The notes beneath the pieces were generated by a model. That model saw only the letters and a list, made by a program, of their open reading frames with translations. It did no database searches and was not told where the DNA came from. From Raphanus sativus (taxonomy: Eukaryota; Streptophyta; Magnoliopsida; Brassicales; Brassicaceae), in the NCBI RefSeq assembly GCF_000801105.2, contig NC_079514.1:24096293-24160292 (forward strand): a stretch of 64,000 bases of DNA, given 5' to 3'. Position numbers and translations under genes: made by a program. This document shows positions 11,212-21,674 of the stretch, in pieces. How positions within the stretch are numbered: position 1 is the first letter of the stretch; each line of letters starts with the position of its first letter.

Positions 11212-11580
11212 GTAATATCAACGAATAAAGCTTTATATACTACTACTATTATTATGATATATTTAAGTACACTGGTTTCCTACTCCTATGTATGCGATAA
11301 CGTCTCCGAACTAAGCTTATAAAATACATTATTAGTTACGGCTAAAGGGGTTATAGGAACTCCAATGTACTTAAAGGGGCATACTAGCTAGGTCAGGTCT
11401 TAAGGGATCTTAGACCTCAGCAAACCCTATATACACTAGTGAGACTACTCACATGGGTGTACGACATATAAGAAACGTGTCTGATCAACCCTATTACATT
11501 GTCTGCACCTCGGGCCCTGCGTAAAGGCTATAAGTCCAAAATTTATGTGGGGACCACTGTACTAGTGCTACCCAAACCCT
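11212..11580 (+). other. TE1 3' noncoding tail
   Basis: No ORF, LTR start or PPT is recognised here. It is AT-rich and appears to be the start of the 3' untranslated region of TE1. It ends abruptly at a 5S gene fragment. Confidence 0.5.
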
Positions 11581-11663
11581 GGTATGATCGCACCCGTTAG
11601 TACATGACTCCCAATTCCAGATATCCTTTTAATCCGAGAATACGAGTAGATTTGCGTGGGGCC
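11581..11663 (-). rRNA. 5S rDNA remnant (15 bp of gene plus upstream spacer)
   Basis: The first 15 bp match the 5' end of the 5S gene (read on the minus strand, GGGTGCGATCATACC). The following 68 bp match the 5S upstream spacer, including the ATATAT box region with a few substitutions, up to GCGTGGGGCC. The spacer resumes at 42386 on the other side of TE2, so this is the left half of a spacer split by TE2. It is the most leftward trace of the array in the window. Confidence 0.9.
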
Positions 11664-12201
11664 TGTTGGGCCAAAATATGGCCCGCTAGCTAATAGTAAA
11701 TAACAAGAAATGATAACGGGTCACGATAGGCCCATCACAGATTAAATCCTCGAAAACAGCTAAGTCAGAGCCGGAGGCTGTGAGCTAAAGATGTTCACTA
11801 GAGAGGTCACGGAAAGGAGGCAGCTCGTGGACGTATAAGTAGGCGCAGGACCCGGTCAAAGGGGAGCTGTTACAAATCCCTCAAATCACGGAGGGGATCT
11901 CGGGAACCAGTTGGTGACGATCCATCGGAGCCTGAAGCTATTTAAAGAGAATGAAGACTAAAGAAGAGGGATATTCATTCAACCCTTATTCACACAAGAC
12001 TCTTGAAACATTCTCATTGTCTTTGTAACATTCTCATTATCTTTGTAATCATCAAAAGAACACCTTTTGTAACCATTCTTTACCAAAATCATCAATAAAA
12101 TCATTCATTCATTCTACAAGTTCTTACGGGATTCAGCCCACGTTATCTTTCCCTAATCTTAACCTGATCTAAAATCTAGGAGGTGAGTTTAATCCCTCAC
12201 A
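11664..12201 (+). repeat. TE2 LTR 1
   Basis: Begins TGTTGGGCC and ends CCCTCACA; 538 bp. CTATTTAAAG at 11938-11947 is a TATA-like candidate and AATAAA at 12094-12099 a polyadenylation signal candidate. By eye it differs from LTR 3 at about nine positions. Confidence 0.9.
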
Positions 12202-12202
12202 A

Positions 12203-12221
12203 TTGGCTCCGTCTGTGGGGA
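12203..12221 (+). other. PBS of TE2 copy 1
   Basis: TTGGCTCCGTCTGTGGGGA immediately after LTR 1. One base differs from the copy-2 site, where the usual GGCGCC core is kept. Confidence 0.75.
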
Positions 12222-12255
12222 CGATAATCGAATCCCTTACTCTAAACACTTGAGG

Positions 12256-14201
12256 ATGAATCCTACCGATCAGACAACGAATCCGTCTGACCCTAACCTC
12301 CCGATTCAGAGCGATGGCTCACCGAATGATGGAGGCTCTAGTCTCTTAACTCCGGAGTCTCTTAACCCAGACGTGGCGACCACCGATCTGGGCAACAGCC
12401 TTTGGCTAGCGCTCGAACGAGCCAGACTGCCACTGGAGTAACTAACCCAAGATCCTCAGGTGGAACCAACTCCGGGCTTCCAGTCACCGAGAATCCTCAG
12501 CACAAACTGCTCTGAATCAAACGGAGGCTCAGCTTTCTGAGATTCGTCAGATGATGATGCAGTTAGTAGACAAAGCTCAAGAAAACGAGCGTACAATGCA
12601 ACAGCTAGCTTTTCGGCAGCAACGATTCGAAGAGATAACTAGATCTCTAAACGCTACAACCCAACCACCACAACGTCAAGGTCCGGGGGTCACCTTCCGA
12701 GATCGATTGACCGATCCCTCGTTCCCCCGAGGACGTTTAGAATTTTCTCCTGATAGCACTGTTCCGGAAGGGAGGGGATCTGCTTTCCAGACACCTCATG
12801 CTGGAACAGCTCCTGCGTTTAACCCACCCATCACTAGTGCTATGGGAAGTAACGTAGCGACAACCAGCTCTACGCCCAGCCAGATTGCTGCCCGGAGCAC
12901 TCGCTTGCCGCCTCCGCCACCTATTTTTAGGTCTGGAGTAGGAGTATCCCTCCCATCCGGGGGCAGAACATCAGCTTTGGTTCATCAAACCAGAAGTTCA
13001 ACCCCGAATACGGACATATATCAAAGGGCAGATACCGATAACCCAAGAGCCGGTGAGCGATTTAGCCCACCAGCTGCATGGGAAGATGAACAAACACGAT
13101 TTCGTCAGGAACCTGCTCGTCAGATACCTAATAATGACCCAAATGTCCTTCCTCTAGAGGGACCTGACGCCATTCGCAGATATATGGAACGAACTCACGC
13201 AGCTCTCCAAAAGTTGAATGCTCAAGTTCATAAGGCAACGAGCTCAGCTCCCGAAATCGAGAGCTTGATTGAAGAAACCCGTGGGACTCCATTCACTGAC
13301 AGAATTGCCAGCTCTTACATAAGAGATACCCGAAAAATCAGAATCCCCGAGTACGATGGGACCTCCGACCCAAAGGCCTATTTGAGAGCCTTCCGATTGG
13401 CTATCGTGAAAGCCCATTTTACGAAGGAAGAATGTGAAGCAGGTTACTGCAGGACATTCGCCGAAAAACTGATTGGAACAGCCCTCGAATGGTTTTCTGG
13501 TCTTGAACCAGCATCGATAGACAATTTCGATCAGTTAACTAATGACCTCATGAAGCAGTACTCGACCCATATCCTGAAGCAAGCCTCTGAGGCTGACCTC
13601 TGGAAGGTTAGACAAGGAATGGGAGACTCGCTACGAGTCTACATCGAGAAATTCAGAGCAGTAAGAACTAAGCTCTTGAACCCCAACAACCAAGTCGCCA
13701 TCGAGGCCGTTAGAAGAGGTCTGTGGTATAAATCGGATTTCTGGTCAGAGCTAACACTCAATCCTCCCCCGACTATCGATGATGCTCTTCATAAAGCCAC
13801 CAGATATGTTACTTTGGAGGAGGAGACAGCTGCACTGGATAAACAACACAAGAAATCTCAGAATCACTCGAAAGGTGAATCTTCAGAGGCAAAAGGACCT
13901 CATAAAAAGGGGAACTTCCGAAACAATCAGACTCAGGGAGAGCATTCTTATGCAGTCGAGGAAGATAAGGAAGAGAAACCTGTCGCCACGACGACTAAAG
14001 CCGCCTGGTCAAAAGGCTTTGATAAGAACAAACATTGCTCCTATAACGATCGAGAAGGGCACTCAACTGAGGAATGTTGGGACCTCCAACGACAGCTGGC
14101 AGCTAAATTCACAGCCGGAGAAATAAAGGGCGTGGACCTTAAAAAGCCACCGCCCTATCAGAAAAGAAGTCCTAGAGATACCTCTCCAAAACGCGAAAGG
14201 C
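12256..14201 (+). pseudogene. TE2 copy 1 gag
   Basis: Gag of the first TE2 copy, starting at ATG 12256 as in copy 2. An 8-bp insertion near 12355 and a 1-bp deletion near 12502 shift the frame. The frame open from 12551 then carries the main domain: PEYDGTSDPKAYLRAF, the EWFSGLEPASI segment and QYSTHILKQASEADLWKVRQ. A zinc-knuckle-like CSYNDREGHSTEECW motif lies near 14037-14079. It is cut at 14201 by TE3 and resumes at 23673 with the protease. Confidence 0.8.
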
Positions 14202-15290
14202 TGTGGGAACCGAAATTCGCACTGTCGATTTTGATTAAGTAAAACGGAGGAAAGCTAAGTAAACCTAACTTTCCCTGAAGGTCCGGATTCTCTGCGACAA
14301 CCAACGACAAGTGATCAAATAAATGCGGAAAGATTTTATTGAGATTTGGGACTGGACCTTAAGGAAGGCTGCCTACGTACCCCTTTCGAGGATCAAGTCG
14401 GACGTAGTTCAGTTGGAAGGGTTTGAACAAGAGATCGAACTGCCTGGCGGAGTTCGTCTAGTACGAGCGTTAGTCATAGAAACGGGCATGTCGAGAATAA
14501 TGCCTAGGGTTTCTATGTGCGGAACTCTAAGTAAAAGGATTGCTAGATCCTTCCGAGAGAGACAGGAGCCTGCGGACAAGATGAAAATAGAACGAGAGGC
14601 GGCCGGACGTTCTAGGTCCTACCTTGCTAGTCTACCGCCTAAATTCTAAGTTCTTAACCTAACAGGAGCTCTCTAGGTCTCCAATCTCGGATTTCTCTCT
14701 CTCTTAATGATTTTCGCTCTGCCTTTCCTCCTCTCCCAAAGCTCCTTCATATACTCCTCTTATGACGGTCTATTCTCCTTTTGGGCCGCGAAGCGGGCTT
14801 TTTCCATTTTCATCGGCCTTCATGTTTATCGGGAAACTTGACATTTATCTTCGGGAAACTTGACATTTATCCTTCTGGAAATTTAGCATTTATCTTGTTA
14901 TGTGAAGATAAACGTAAATCGTCGTATCTATCTCAGACAATCGTAAGCGGACTGTCCGATCGCGTTTGGTCCCTTTCGGGCCGTTTCTAGGACTTCCGTT
15001 GTTTTCTACGATTTCTTCGGAAGATCTTCAATCCTTCGTAGAGTTGAGATGAGTGGTGTCTTAAGATAACCATCACTGTTTCGCACGAAGAATTTAAGAT
15101 CTTCCTTCCCGTTGATATCTTACGAGTTTCCGAAGTGTTTCCGACGATCTTAGTTTGGAGTAAGAGCAGGAGTTTTGTACGCGGAATCTCAACGATTCGT
15201 TCCGCGAAAACTTGGGAAAGACCCAAAGTACAGACTTCTGACGGCCGGGGCCTAGAACTTATGCACGGAAGCTTGTCATCCGACGACCCG

Positions 15291-16037
15291 AGCCAGCACG
15301 GGGCTAGCCGCCCGGCGGCCATGGCCAGTACGGGCGCTAGCCGCCGGCGGCCACGGCCAGCACGGGGCTAGCCGCCCGGCGGCCACGGCCAGCACGGGGC
15401 TAGCCGCCCGGCGGCCACGGCCAGCACGGGCGCTAGCCGCCGGCGGCCACGGCCAGCACGGGCGCTAGCCCGCCGGCGGCCACGGCCAGCACGGGCGCTA
15501 GCCGCCGGCGGCCACGGCCAGCACGGGCGCTAGCCGCCGGCGGCCACGGCCAGCACGGGCGCTAGCCGCCGGCGGCCACGGCCAGCACGGGCGCTAGCCG
15601 CCGGCGGCCACGGCCAGCGCGGGGCTAGCCGCCGGCGGCCACGGCCAGCGCGGGGCTAGCCGCCTGGCGGCCACGGCCAGCACGGGCGCTAGCCGCCGGC
15701 GGCCACGGCCAGCACGGGCGCTAGCCGCCGGTGGCCACGGCTAGCACGGGCGCTAGCTGCCGGCGGCCACGGCCGGCACGGGGCTAGCCGCCCGGCGGCC
15801 ACGGCCAGCACGGGCGCTAGCCGCCGGCGGCCACGGCCAGCGTGGGGCTAGCCGCCCGGCAGCCACGGCCAGCACGGGCGCTAGCCGCCGGCGGCCACGG
15901 CCAGCACGGGCGCTAGCCGCCGGCGGCCACGGCCAGCACGGGCGCTAGCCGCCGGCGGCCACGGCCAGCACGGGGGCTAGCCGCCGGCGGCCACGGCCAG
16001 CACGGGGGCTAGCCCCCGGCGGCCACGGACCAGCACG
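15291..16037. repeat. GC-rich minisatellite in the TE3 left LTR
   Basis: About 23 copies of a roughly 31-bp unit built from GGCCACGGCCAGCACGGG, GCTAGCC and GCCGGC words. It contains palindromic GCTAGC and GCCGGC. Sequence is highly uniform. Any ORF in it reflects the repeat. Confidence 0.9.
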
Positions 16038-16288
16038 TGCGTCTTGACGAGGGCTTCGATTTGATATGTTGATCGTTTTCTGGGTCCTCACGGTTTGAGA
16101 GAACGGGCTCTTTGAAGTTTCCCGGCGGTCAGGACCAGCACGGGGCTAGCCCCCCGGCGGCCAGGACCAGCACGGGGGCTAGCCGCCGGCGGCCAGGACC
16201 AGCACGTGCGTCTCGACGAGGGCTTCGATTTGATATCTTTATCGTTCTCTGGGTCCTCACGGTTTGAGAGAACGGGCTCTTTGAAGTT
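16034..16288. repeat. Direct repeat of about 85 bp in the TE3 LTR
   Basis: Two copies (about 16034-16118 and 16203-16288) starting CACGTGCGTCT and ending GGGCTCTTTGAAGTTT, separated by two more GC units. The other LTR has the same pair at about 23090-23176 and 23262-23346. Confidence 0.8.
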
Positions 16289-16609
16289 TCAAGGCGGATT
16301 CCTTGTCGTTCGGCCTATCCAAACTTAGATCACTTCCCGTTTCTTCCGTATACTTTCGTATTATCGTGTCATCTCAGCTACGGACCTAATGTCTCTCGGT
16401 TCTTCTTGATTGTATCATCAAAGTTTTACGACTAAATCTGAGTTGGTTTTCTCGTAAAGTTTATCGTGTAAAACAAGAACGATCGACTTTAACATAGGTT
16501 TTTTAAGCTGTACGACTTGTTTTGCTTTCGACGCTTGTTTTATGGAAAGTCCGCGTGTGATAAATATATTTAGCCGTTGATTTCGAGATAACCGTTTTTG
16601 ACCCCAACA

Positions 16610-16624
16610 GTTAGCCCCCCAGCC
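16610..16624 (-). other. PPT of TE3
   Basis: On the minus strand GGCTGGGGGGCTAAC directly before the LTR start TGTTGGGG. Confidence 0.7.
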
Positions 16625-19600
16625 TGTAAGACGCGGAAACGATCTTGCGGGCGGAAGATTATGAGTTGAAAATCGAAATTTTTGGCTAAGAGTATTTCAT
16701 TACGGAAATCCACATCACCTTTGATTGGCGATCTCGAACGTGACGTCGGGAAGACCGTGAGTTCGTTGCTCAACTTCGACTCGATTCTTGCTGGTCTGAA
16801 ATCCGTGTGCACCCTTGTCCTGCATTCGGAGGGTTCGGAGGACCAGGACCACGCAGTCAAGGATCGCGAAGCCGGCGCATATGAGACATGCAGCGGTGGT
16901 GCGACCAATGGAGGCGACGGTGAGACCGTTCCTACTTTGGGTGAGTTTTGAGGATGAAGGTGATGCTCCGGGGAGCGTCTAGGTTTATCAATCCCTTTGG
17001 AGATTTTTATTTTGATTGTGTTTCGGCCTTTAAGAGGCCATGATGTGTATTTGCGGGACTGGCTGTTGGTGGCTTCGAATCCCGTCCTTTTTCAGGGCAT
17101 CTGTTGAACTATGCGGCTCAATCTTTATAAAATATTAATGTTGCGTTTTCAGAACTTCTGTCTATCGAAGTTAGAGGGACAGGGTGTGAGTTGTCATCTC
17201 ATTCCTGCCTCCCTGATGATCACCGTATCCGTCGTTTGTACAAAGCGAGATTTTCCTGCGGTTTACGATTTACGCGAAAATTCGTGAAAACGTACAGACT
17301 TGAGTGAAGAGACAAGTTTTGGGATCTCGCGTCGTTGACGCTTTGCCTATGAGATGTTAAGATACCAGCAAGGCTGGGTTTAGGGCAAGACCTAGGTTTA
17401 CTCTCAGACTGAGGCTGTGCGATGACAAATCGGCTTTCGTTTTGCCTGTTTGTGATTTTAACCTGATTCGTACCGTTTTAAAATCCGCGAAGTGGTATCG
17501 GCTTATATGATTTGTCTGGGCACGAATCGAGCTACTTCCTTTACGAAGTGCTGAACCAAATTTGGATTTTTTGTATAGCGCGCTATGGGATCCTTGTCGG
17601 ATGTAAAAGAGCCTACCCTTAGGTGGCTTGTCTGTTTAGGACGTTAGAGTTCGTTTGTTGTGATCAGCAACAACGATATGATGCCGTTTAGAAGGCGTAT
17701 GAAGGTTTTAATCGAAAAACGAATGTTCAGGCACGAAGCGACGTCTCGCAGTGCTTTGAAGTTTGTTTTTCTTATGCCATAAAGGACTATGGGCTTTTAG
17801 AAATCGCGGAATGTTTCCGGGCGATAGTTTATGATTTATTTGGTGGATACTGGATCCATTGTTGAGGCCGTTTAGCGATTGGCGAGTTTGTTTGCGAAGA
17901 GTTTCGAAAATTCGGTTTCTGTGTTTGTAAAGAGTTTCGAAAATCCGGTTTCTTCAAAAAATGTGGGATTATACAAGCATACACATTTCAAACGTGTACG
18001 TGTTAATTTTCCCTTGTGCCGCATTTCAAATGTTCGCGGGCTTGGAGATGTTTTGCGAATGTCCGTAGTCAGAAACTGTTGTTTCAGTTTGGACGTGCAA
18101 GTTATAAAATTTTGATCGAGGAATTAGGACCAGGGGTCGCGTATATTTGACCCAGGGAGAAGTGTCTACCTTCGCTTTGCTTCGCGAAGTGTTGGCCTTC
18201 CGGGATTTTAAGGACGACTCGTATAACTCTTGGAGCTTTGTCACGAGTGTTTCTTTTCATGCTTTGTTTACGGGGCGTATTGAACTTAATCAGTCGATGT
18301 TAAGTTCAAATTTTTCCGTTAACCGTATGGCTGTTAGGACTGATTTTATTACGAGAAATTTATCGCATGATTTCCGCTTTTGGGCTATGCGACAGAGTTG
18401 CTCGCGTAATGGTCACTTGGCGTTTTATGACAAATCGTGGATTATCGTTTGGCCCTTAAGTGATTGGAGCGGCGATCTTTCAGCTGTTTTGTCTTGGCGT
18501 GAAGGCTGTGTTCAGCCGTTTAACCAAGGAGTTGGAAAACGATCAGACCGCGATCCTTTCGCATTAAGGTCATATTGGTTCACGATTGTCCTTAATGGTG
18601 ATGCCGAATTCAGGTTCGGGCTTTTTGGAAAGGCGTAGTTGGCCCAGGGCCGAATAGCGTTCGTTGAGATAGACATGCAAATCTTAGCGGAGTTTTCCAA
18701 GTTACGGGTGATGGCTTTTTGAAATGATTTTCCACTTTAGGTTTCAGTTATACGAAAGTAATCGATGACTGGTTTCATGGAGATAGAAAATCGCAGATAG
18801 TCAAAGTAGCACTGTTTCCGTGGTTTACACGGGAAATGTTTCCGCTTTGATTTCGTTTTTTGGCGAAAGTTGCTTCAGGTTACTCATGAAGTTTTACCGA
18901 AGGTTATTTCGTTAATTTTGTAGCTCACCGTCGGGCCATTAGTCTCACGGAAGCGGAAAGAGTATGCCAAGGATGCGCGGTGATCGTTTCTCGGTTTTTC
19001 GAGAGATTAGATCGGTTTGCGATTTCTGCCTAGACAGTCAAGGAACAATAGAACGAAACTGGAAGAAAATGCCTAAGACTTATCTTGCTAGACTATCCAC
19101 CTAGGTTCTAAGTTCCCTAAATTTTACGGCAGTTTACAAGACGTTCCCATTCCTTTCCTACGAAAAAATTAAAACCTTGATAAAATTTTCTAAGTCGGAC
19201 GTACCATAGTCTCATTGATTACTCGAGATTGCCTCATGTCCGTTCCTCTTTGTCTTCTACCGTTTCATTGTCAAAGGTCTTCGAAAAGTCTGATACTGAA
19301 TCGAGAATCGATTTTTGATGAGACCTGAAGGAACACTGCAGAATCGTTGAAGCAAAGGGAGGAGAAGTAGGCGAAACTCGAAGAAGGCTAAGGTGGGTAG
19401 ACAAGTGAAAAAGAATGGTAAGATGTCACTTGAGTGGGGCTTCTTGTTTCGTCAAGCTATGAGCGAACTGGTCAAGTCAAGAAGCTTACGATCTTGTTAT
19501 TCTTCACGAATGATGTTTCGTAAAATATTGCCGAGCTTTTATTTAACGAGAGTTTTTCAACAAAATTTTGTCGAGTTAATTTTACGGAAATTGTTTCGTA

Positions 19601-20154
19601 AAATTAGTTTGGATAATATTTGGGTCAATCTTTTCGAGGATTGGCCGTGCTTGACGAATGTTTTGTTGCCTGGCGACCAGCGCAGCACGGGCGCGTTAGC
19701 CGCCCGGCGTCTAGAGGCAGCACGGGCGTGCTAGCCGCCCGGCGCCTAGGGACAGCACGGGCGTGCTAGCCGCCCGGCACCTAGGGACATCACGGGCGTG
19801 CTAGCCGCCCGGGACTGTGCTTCCTCGCGGGACCTGCCTGTTTTTCTCATTTTTTAAAGGTTTCTCGATTGACACTTAGTCTCTCGAGGTTTCTTTAATT
19901 GTTTTTCTGAGACTTTTGGACATTGATTTCATCATGATCCCAGCAAGGAATTGTTTCTTAGAACGTTGTTGACCTTTTATTTTACGAGAGTTATTTCACA
20001 AAACGTTGTCGAGTTAATTTTACGGAAACTGTTTTGTAAAATGTTGTCGAGTTTAATCATGCAAAAGCTGTCTCGTGAAATATTTTCGAGAATTTATTTT
20101 ACGAAAGGTGTTCCGTAAAATGTTATCGAATTTTAGCATTAGAAACGCTGATTT
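16625..20154 (-). other. TE3 noncoding interior
   Basis: No domain is recognised on either strand. The longest ORFs (17879-18115, 18147-18638) have no recognisable motif. TTTTACGA/TTCGTAAAA-like words recur at about 19500-20130. Confidence 0.6.
19676..19811. repeat. GC-rich tandem repeats in TE3 interior
   Basis: Four units of about 39 bp containing GCACGGGCGTGCTAGCCGCC. They are related in sequence to the LTR minisatellite but have a different period. Confidence 0.75.
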
Positions 20155-20770
20155 TCGTCGGCCTCCATACTCATCGGGAAACTTGACATTGATCTTTGGG
20201 AAACTTGACATTTATCCTTCCGGAAATTTAGCATTTATCTTGTTACGTAAAGATAAATGTAAATCGTCGTGTCTATCTTAGATAATCGTAAACGGACTGT
20301 CCGATCACGTTTGGTCCCTTTCGGGCCATCTCTAGGACTTCCGTTGTTTTCTACGATTTCTTCGGAAGTTCTTCATTCGTTCGTAGAGTTGAGATGAGTG
20401 GTGTCTTAAGATAACCATCGCTGTTTCGTACGAAGAATTTAAGATCTTCCTTCCCGTTGATATCTTACGAGTTTCCGAAGTGTTGCCGACGGTCTTAGTT
20501 TGGAGTAAGAACCGGAGTTTCGTACGCGGAATCTCAATGATTCGTCCTGCGAGGACTTTGGGAAAGACTCGAAGTACAGATTTCTGACGGCCGGGGCCTG
20601 GTACTTGTGTACCGGATATTGTTGTCCGAAGACCCGAGCCAACACGGGGCTAGCCGCCCGGCGGCCACGGCCAGCACGGGGCTAGCCGCCCGGCGGCCAC
20701 GGCCAGCACGGGGCTAGCCGCCGCCGGCCACGGCCAGCACGGGGCTAGCCGCCCGGCGGCCACGGCCAAG
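20155..20770 (-). repeat. Internal LTR fragment in TE3
   Basis: About 0.6 kb homologous, in the same orientation, to the part of the TE3 LTR at about 14815-15400. It includes the GGGAAACTTGACATTTATC words and four GC units (about 20640-20765). It lies next to the truncated protease ORF and suggests recombination in place of the lost pol. Confidence 0.75.
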
Positions 20771-21608
20771 GCCGGGGTCGGCTGCTCGGTTCCTTCGGTT
20801 TACGAGTGTTCGTGCTCGTTATGTTGATGTCGATTCCCGGCATATCTTCCGCAGCCCAACCGAACGTGTTAAGGTTCTTCTTGAGACATGCGATGAGTTC
20901 TGCTTTCAACGGATCGCGGAGATTGGCTCCAATCTCCACGCACCGCTCTGGGTTAGTCTCGTCGAGGCAGACCGAAATTACTGGTTTGCAAGTGGGCTCA
21001 CGTTTCCCTTCTAAGGCTTCAGCTCTTTGCGATTGCCAGAAGATTTCTGGAGGGTCCTGCGATGCTGGTTCTTGGGTTGCTTGCTTTTTTGGGTTAGTTT
21101 CGGGCTCAGAGTTTTTTCGTTTTAACCCAGCGGCCAAGCAGACTTGCGGCGCTTTACGATCTCCTTGTATTGTTTCTACTCCGAAGAGGGTCGGAAATTT
21201 GAGGCACAGATAGAAATTCGAGGGGATTGCTCGCATGGAGTTTAACCACGGAGTCCCGACGATCGCGTTATATGCTGCTGGACCGTCTACTACCAAAAAT
21301 TCCACCATCTTCGTGACGCTCCCGGCTCTGACCGAGAGATCGACCGAGCGGAGGGTCATTGTGATGTTTCCTGAGAGTCCGATTATCGGATTGGGATCGT
21401 CCGTGATCGCGCTTAGGTCGATTCCCATCCTCTCGAGAGTGTTTTTATATATAATATTTGTCGAGCATCCGGTGTCGACCAATATTCTCGCTACGTCGAT
21501 GTCCTGGATCGTTAGTCTGATAACGAGGAGTTCGTCGTGAGGTTTGGCTTGACCAGCCGTTGCTCTATCCCCGAATGACACGACGTTGCGGACAGGTGAT
21601 GTGGCCAT
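20745..21608 (-). pseudogene. TE3 protease ORF
   Basis: The only ORF of TE3. It starts at ATG 21608, 43 nt past the PBS, with no gag before it. It has the aspartic protease motif RILVDTGCSTNIIYKNTL and a AIVGTPWLNSMRAI segment. It continues to LNTFGWAAEDMPGIDI, the sequence that normally precedes RT. Then it runs into LTR-like GC-repeat sequence and ends. RT is gone. Unlike TE1 and TE2 there is no TAG between protease and the pre-RT region. Reading frame is open, but a complete polyprotein is impossible. Confidence 0.75.
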
Positions 21609-21650
21609 GCTGTCGTTACCAATAGTAGGTTTTTGAGTAAGAGAATCCGA

Positions 21651-21673
21651 CCCCCCCTCCTTCTAGCGCCAAA
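21651..21673 (-). other. PBS of TE3
   Basis: On the minus strand TTTGGCGCTAGAAGGAGGGG, the same site as in TE1. It sets the orientation of TE3. Confidence 0.8.
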
Positions 21674-21674
21674 C

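Larger units (their letters stand above)
5248..11580 (+). mobile_element. TE1: degenerate Tat-lineage Ty3/gypsy element, lacking its 3' LTR
   Basis: Plus-strand element with a 439-bp 5' LTR, PBS, gag, protease, RT, gypsy-type RNase H, a second archaeal-type RNase H and integrase. The dual RNase H is diagnostic of the Tat lineage. Gag has several stops and pol has frameshifts, so the copy is dead. No copy of the 5' LTR is found downstream: the 3' noncoding part stops at 11580, exactly where a 5S rDNA fragment begins. The 3' end was therefore lost by deletion or recombination. Confidence 0.85.
14202..16609 (-). repeat. TE3 3' LTR (left copy)
   Basis: Plus-strand ends TGTGGGAACC and ACCCCAACA; on the minus strand it begins TGTTGGGG. 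It contains a long GC-rich tandem array (15291-16037) and two copies of an approximately 85-bp direct repeat. Small plus-strand ORFs here (for example 14323-14649) are also present in the other LTR and are not supported as genes. Confidence 0.9.

Noticed and set aside
11212..11700. Possible 3' LTR of TE1 near 11664
   Set aside because: The TGTTGGGCC at 11664 belongs to TE2: the sequence matches the LTRs at 31856 and 41848, not the TE1 5' LTR.
14323..14649. Plus-strand ORF in the TE3 LTR, repeated at 21796-22122
   Set aside because: It is in both LTRs of a minus-strand element, without a known domain. Conservation is explained by LTR identity.
15135..15371. ORFs through the GC-rich array, also 22735-23059
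   Set aside because: They are translations of a 31-bp minisatellite, present because the repeat lacks stops.
17879..18638. Two ORFs in the TE3 interior
   Set aside because: No recognisable motif, no partner copy in the window to compare, and AT-rich noncoding surroundings.
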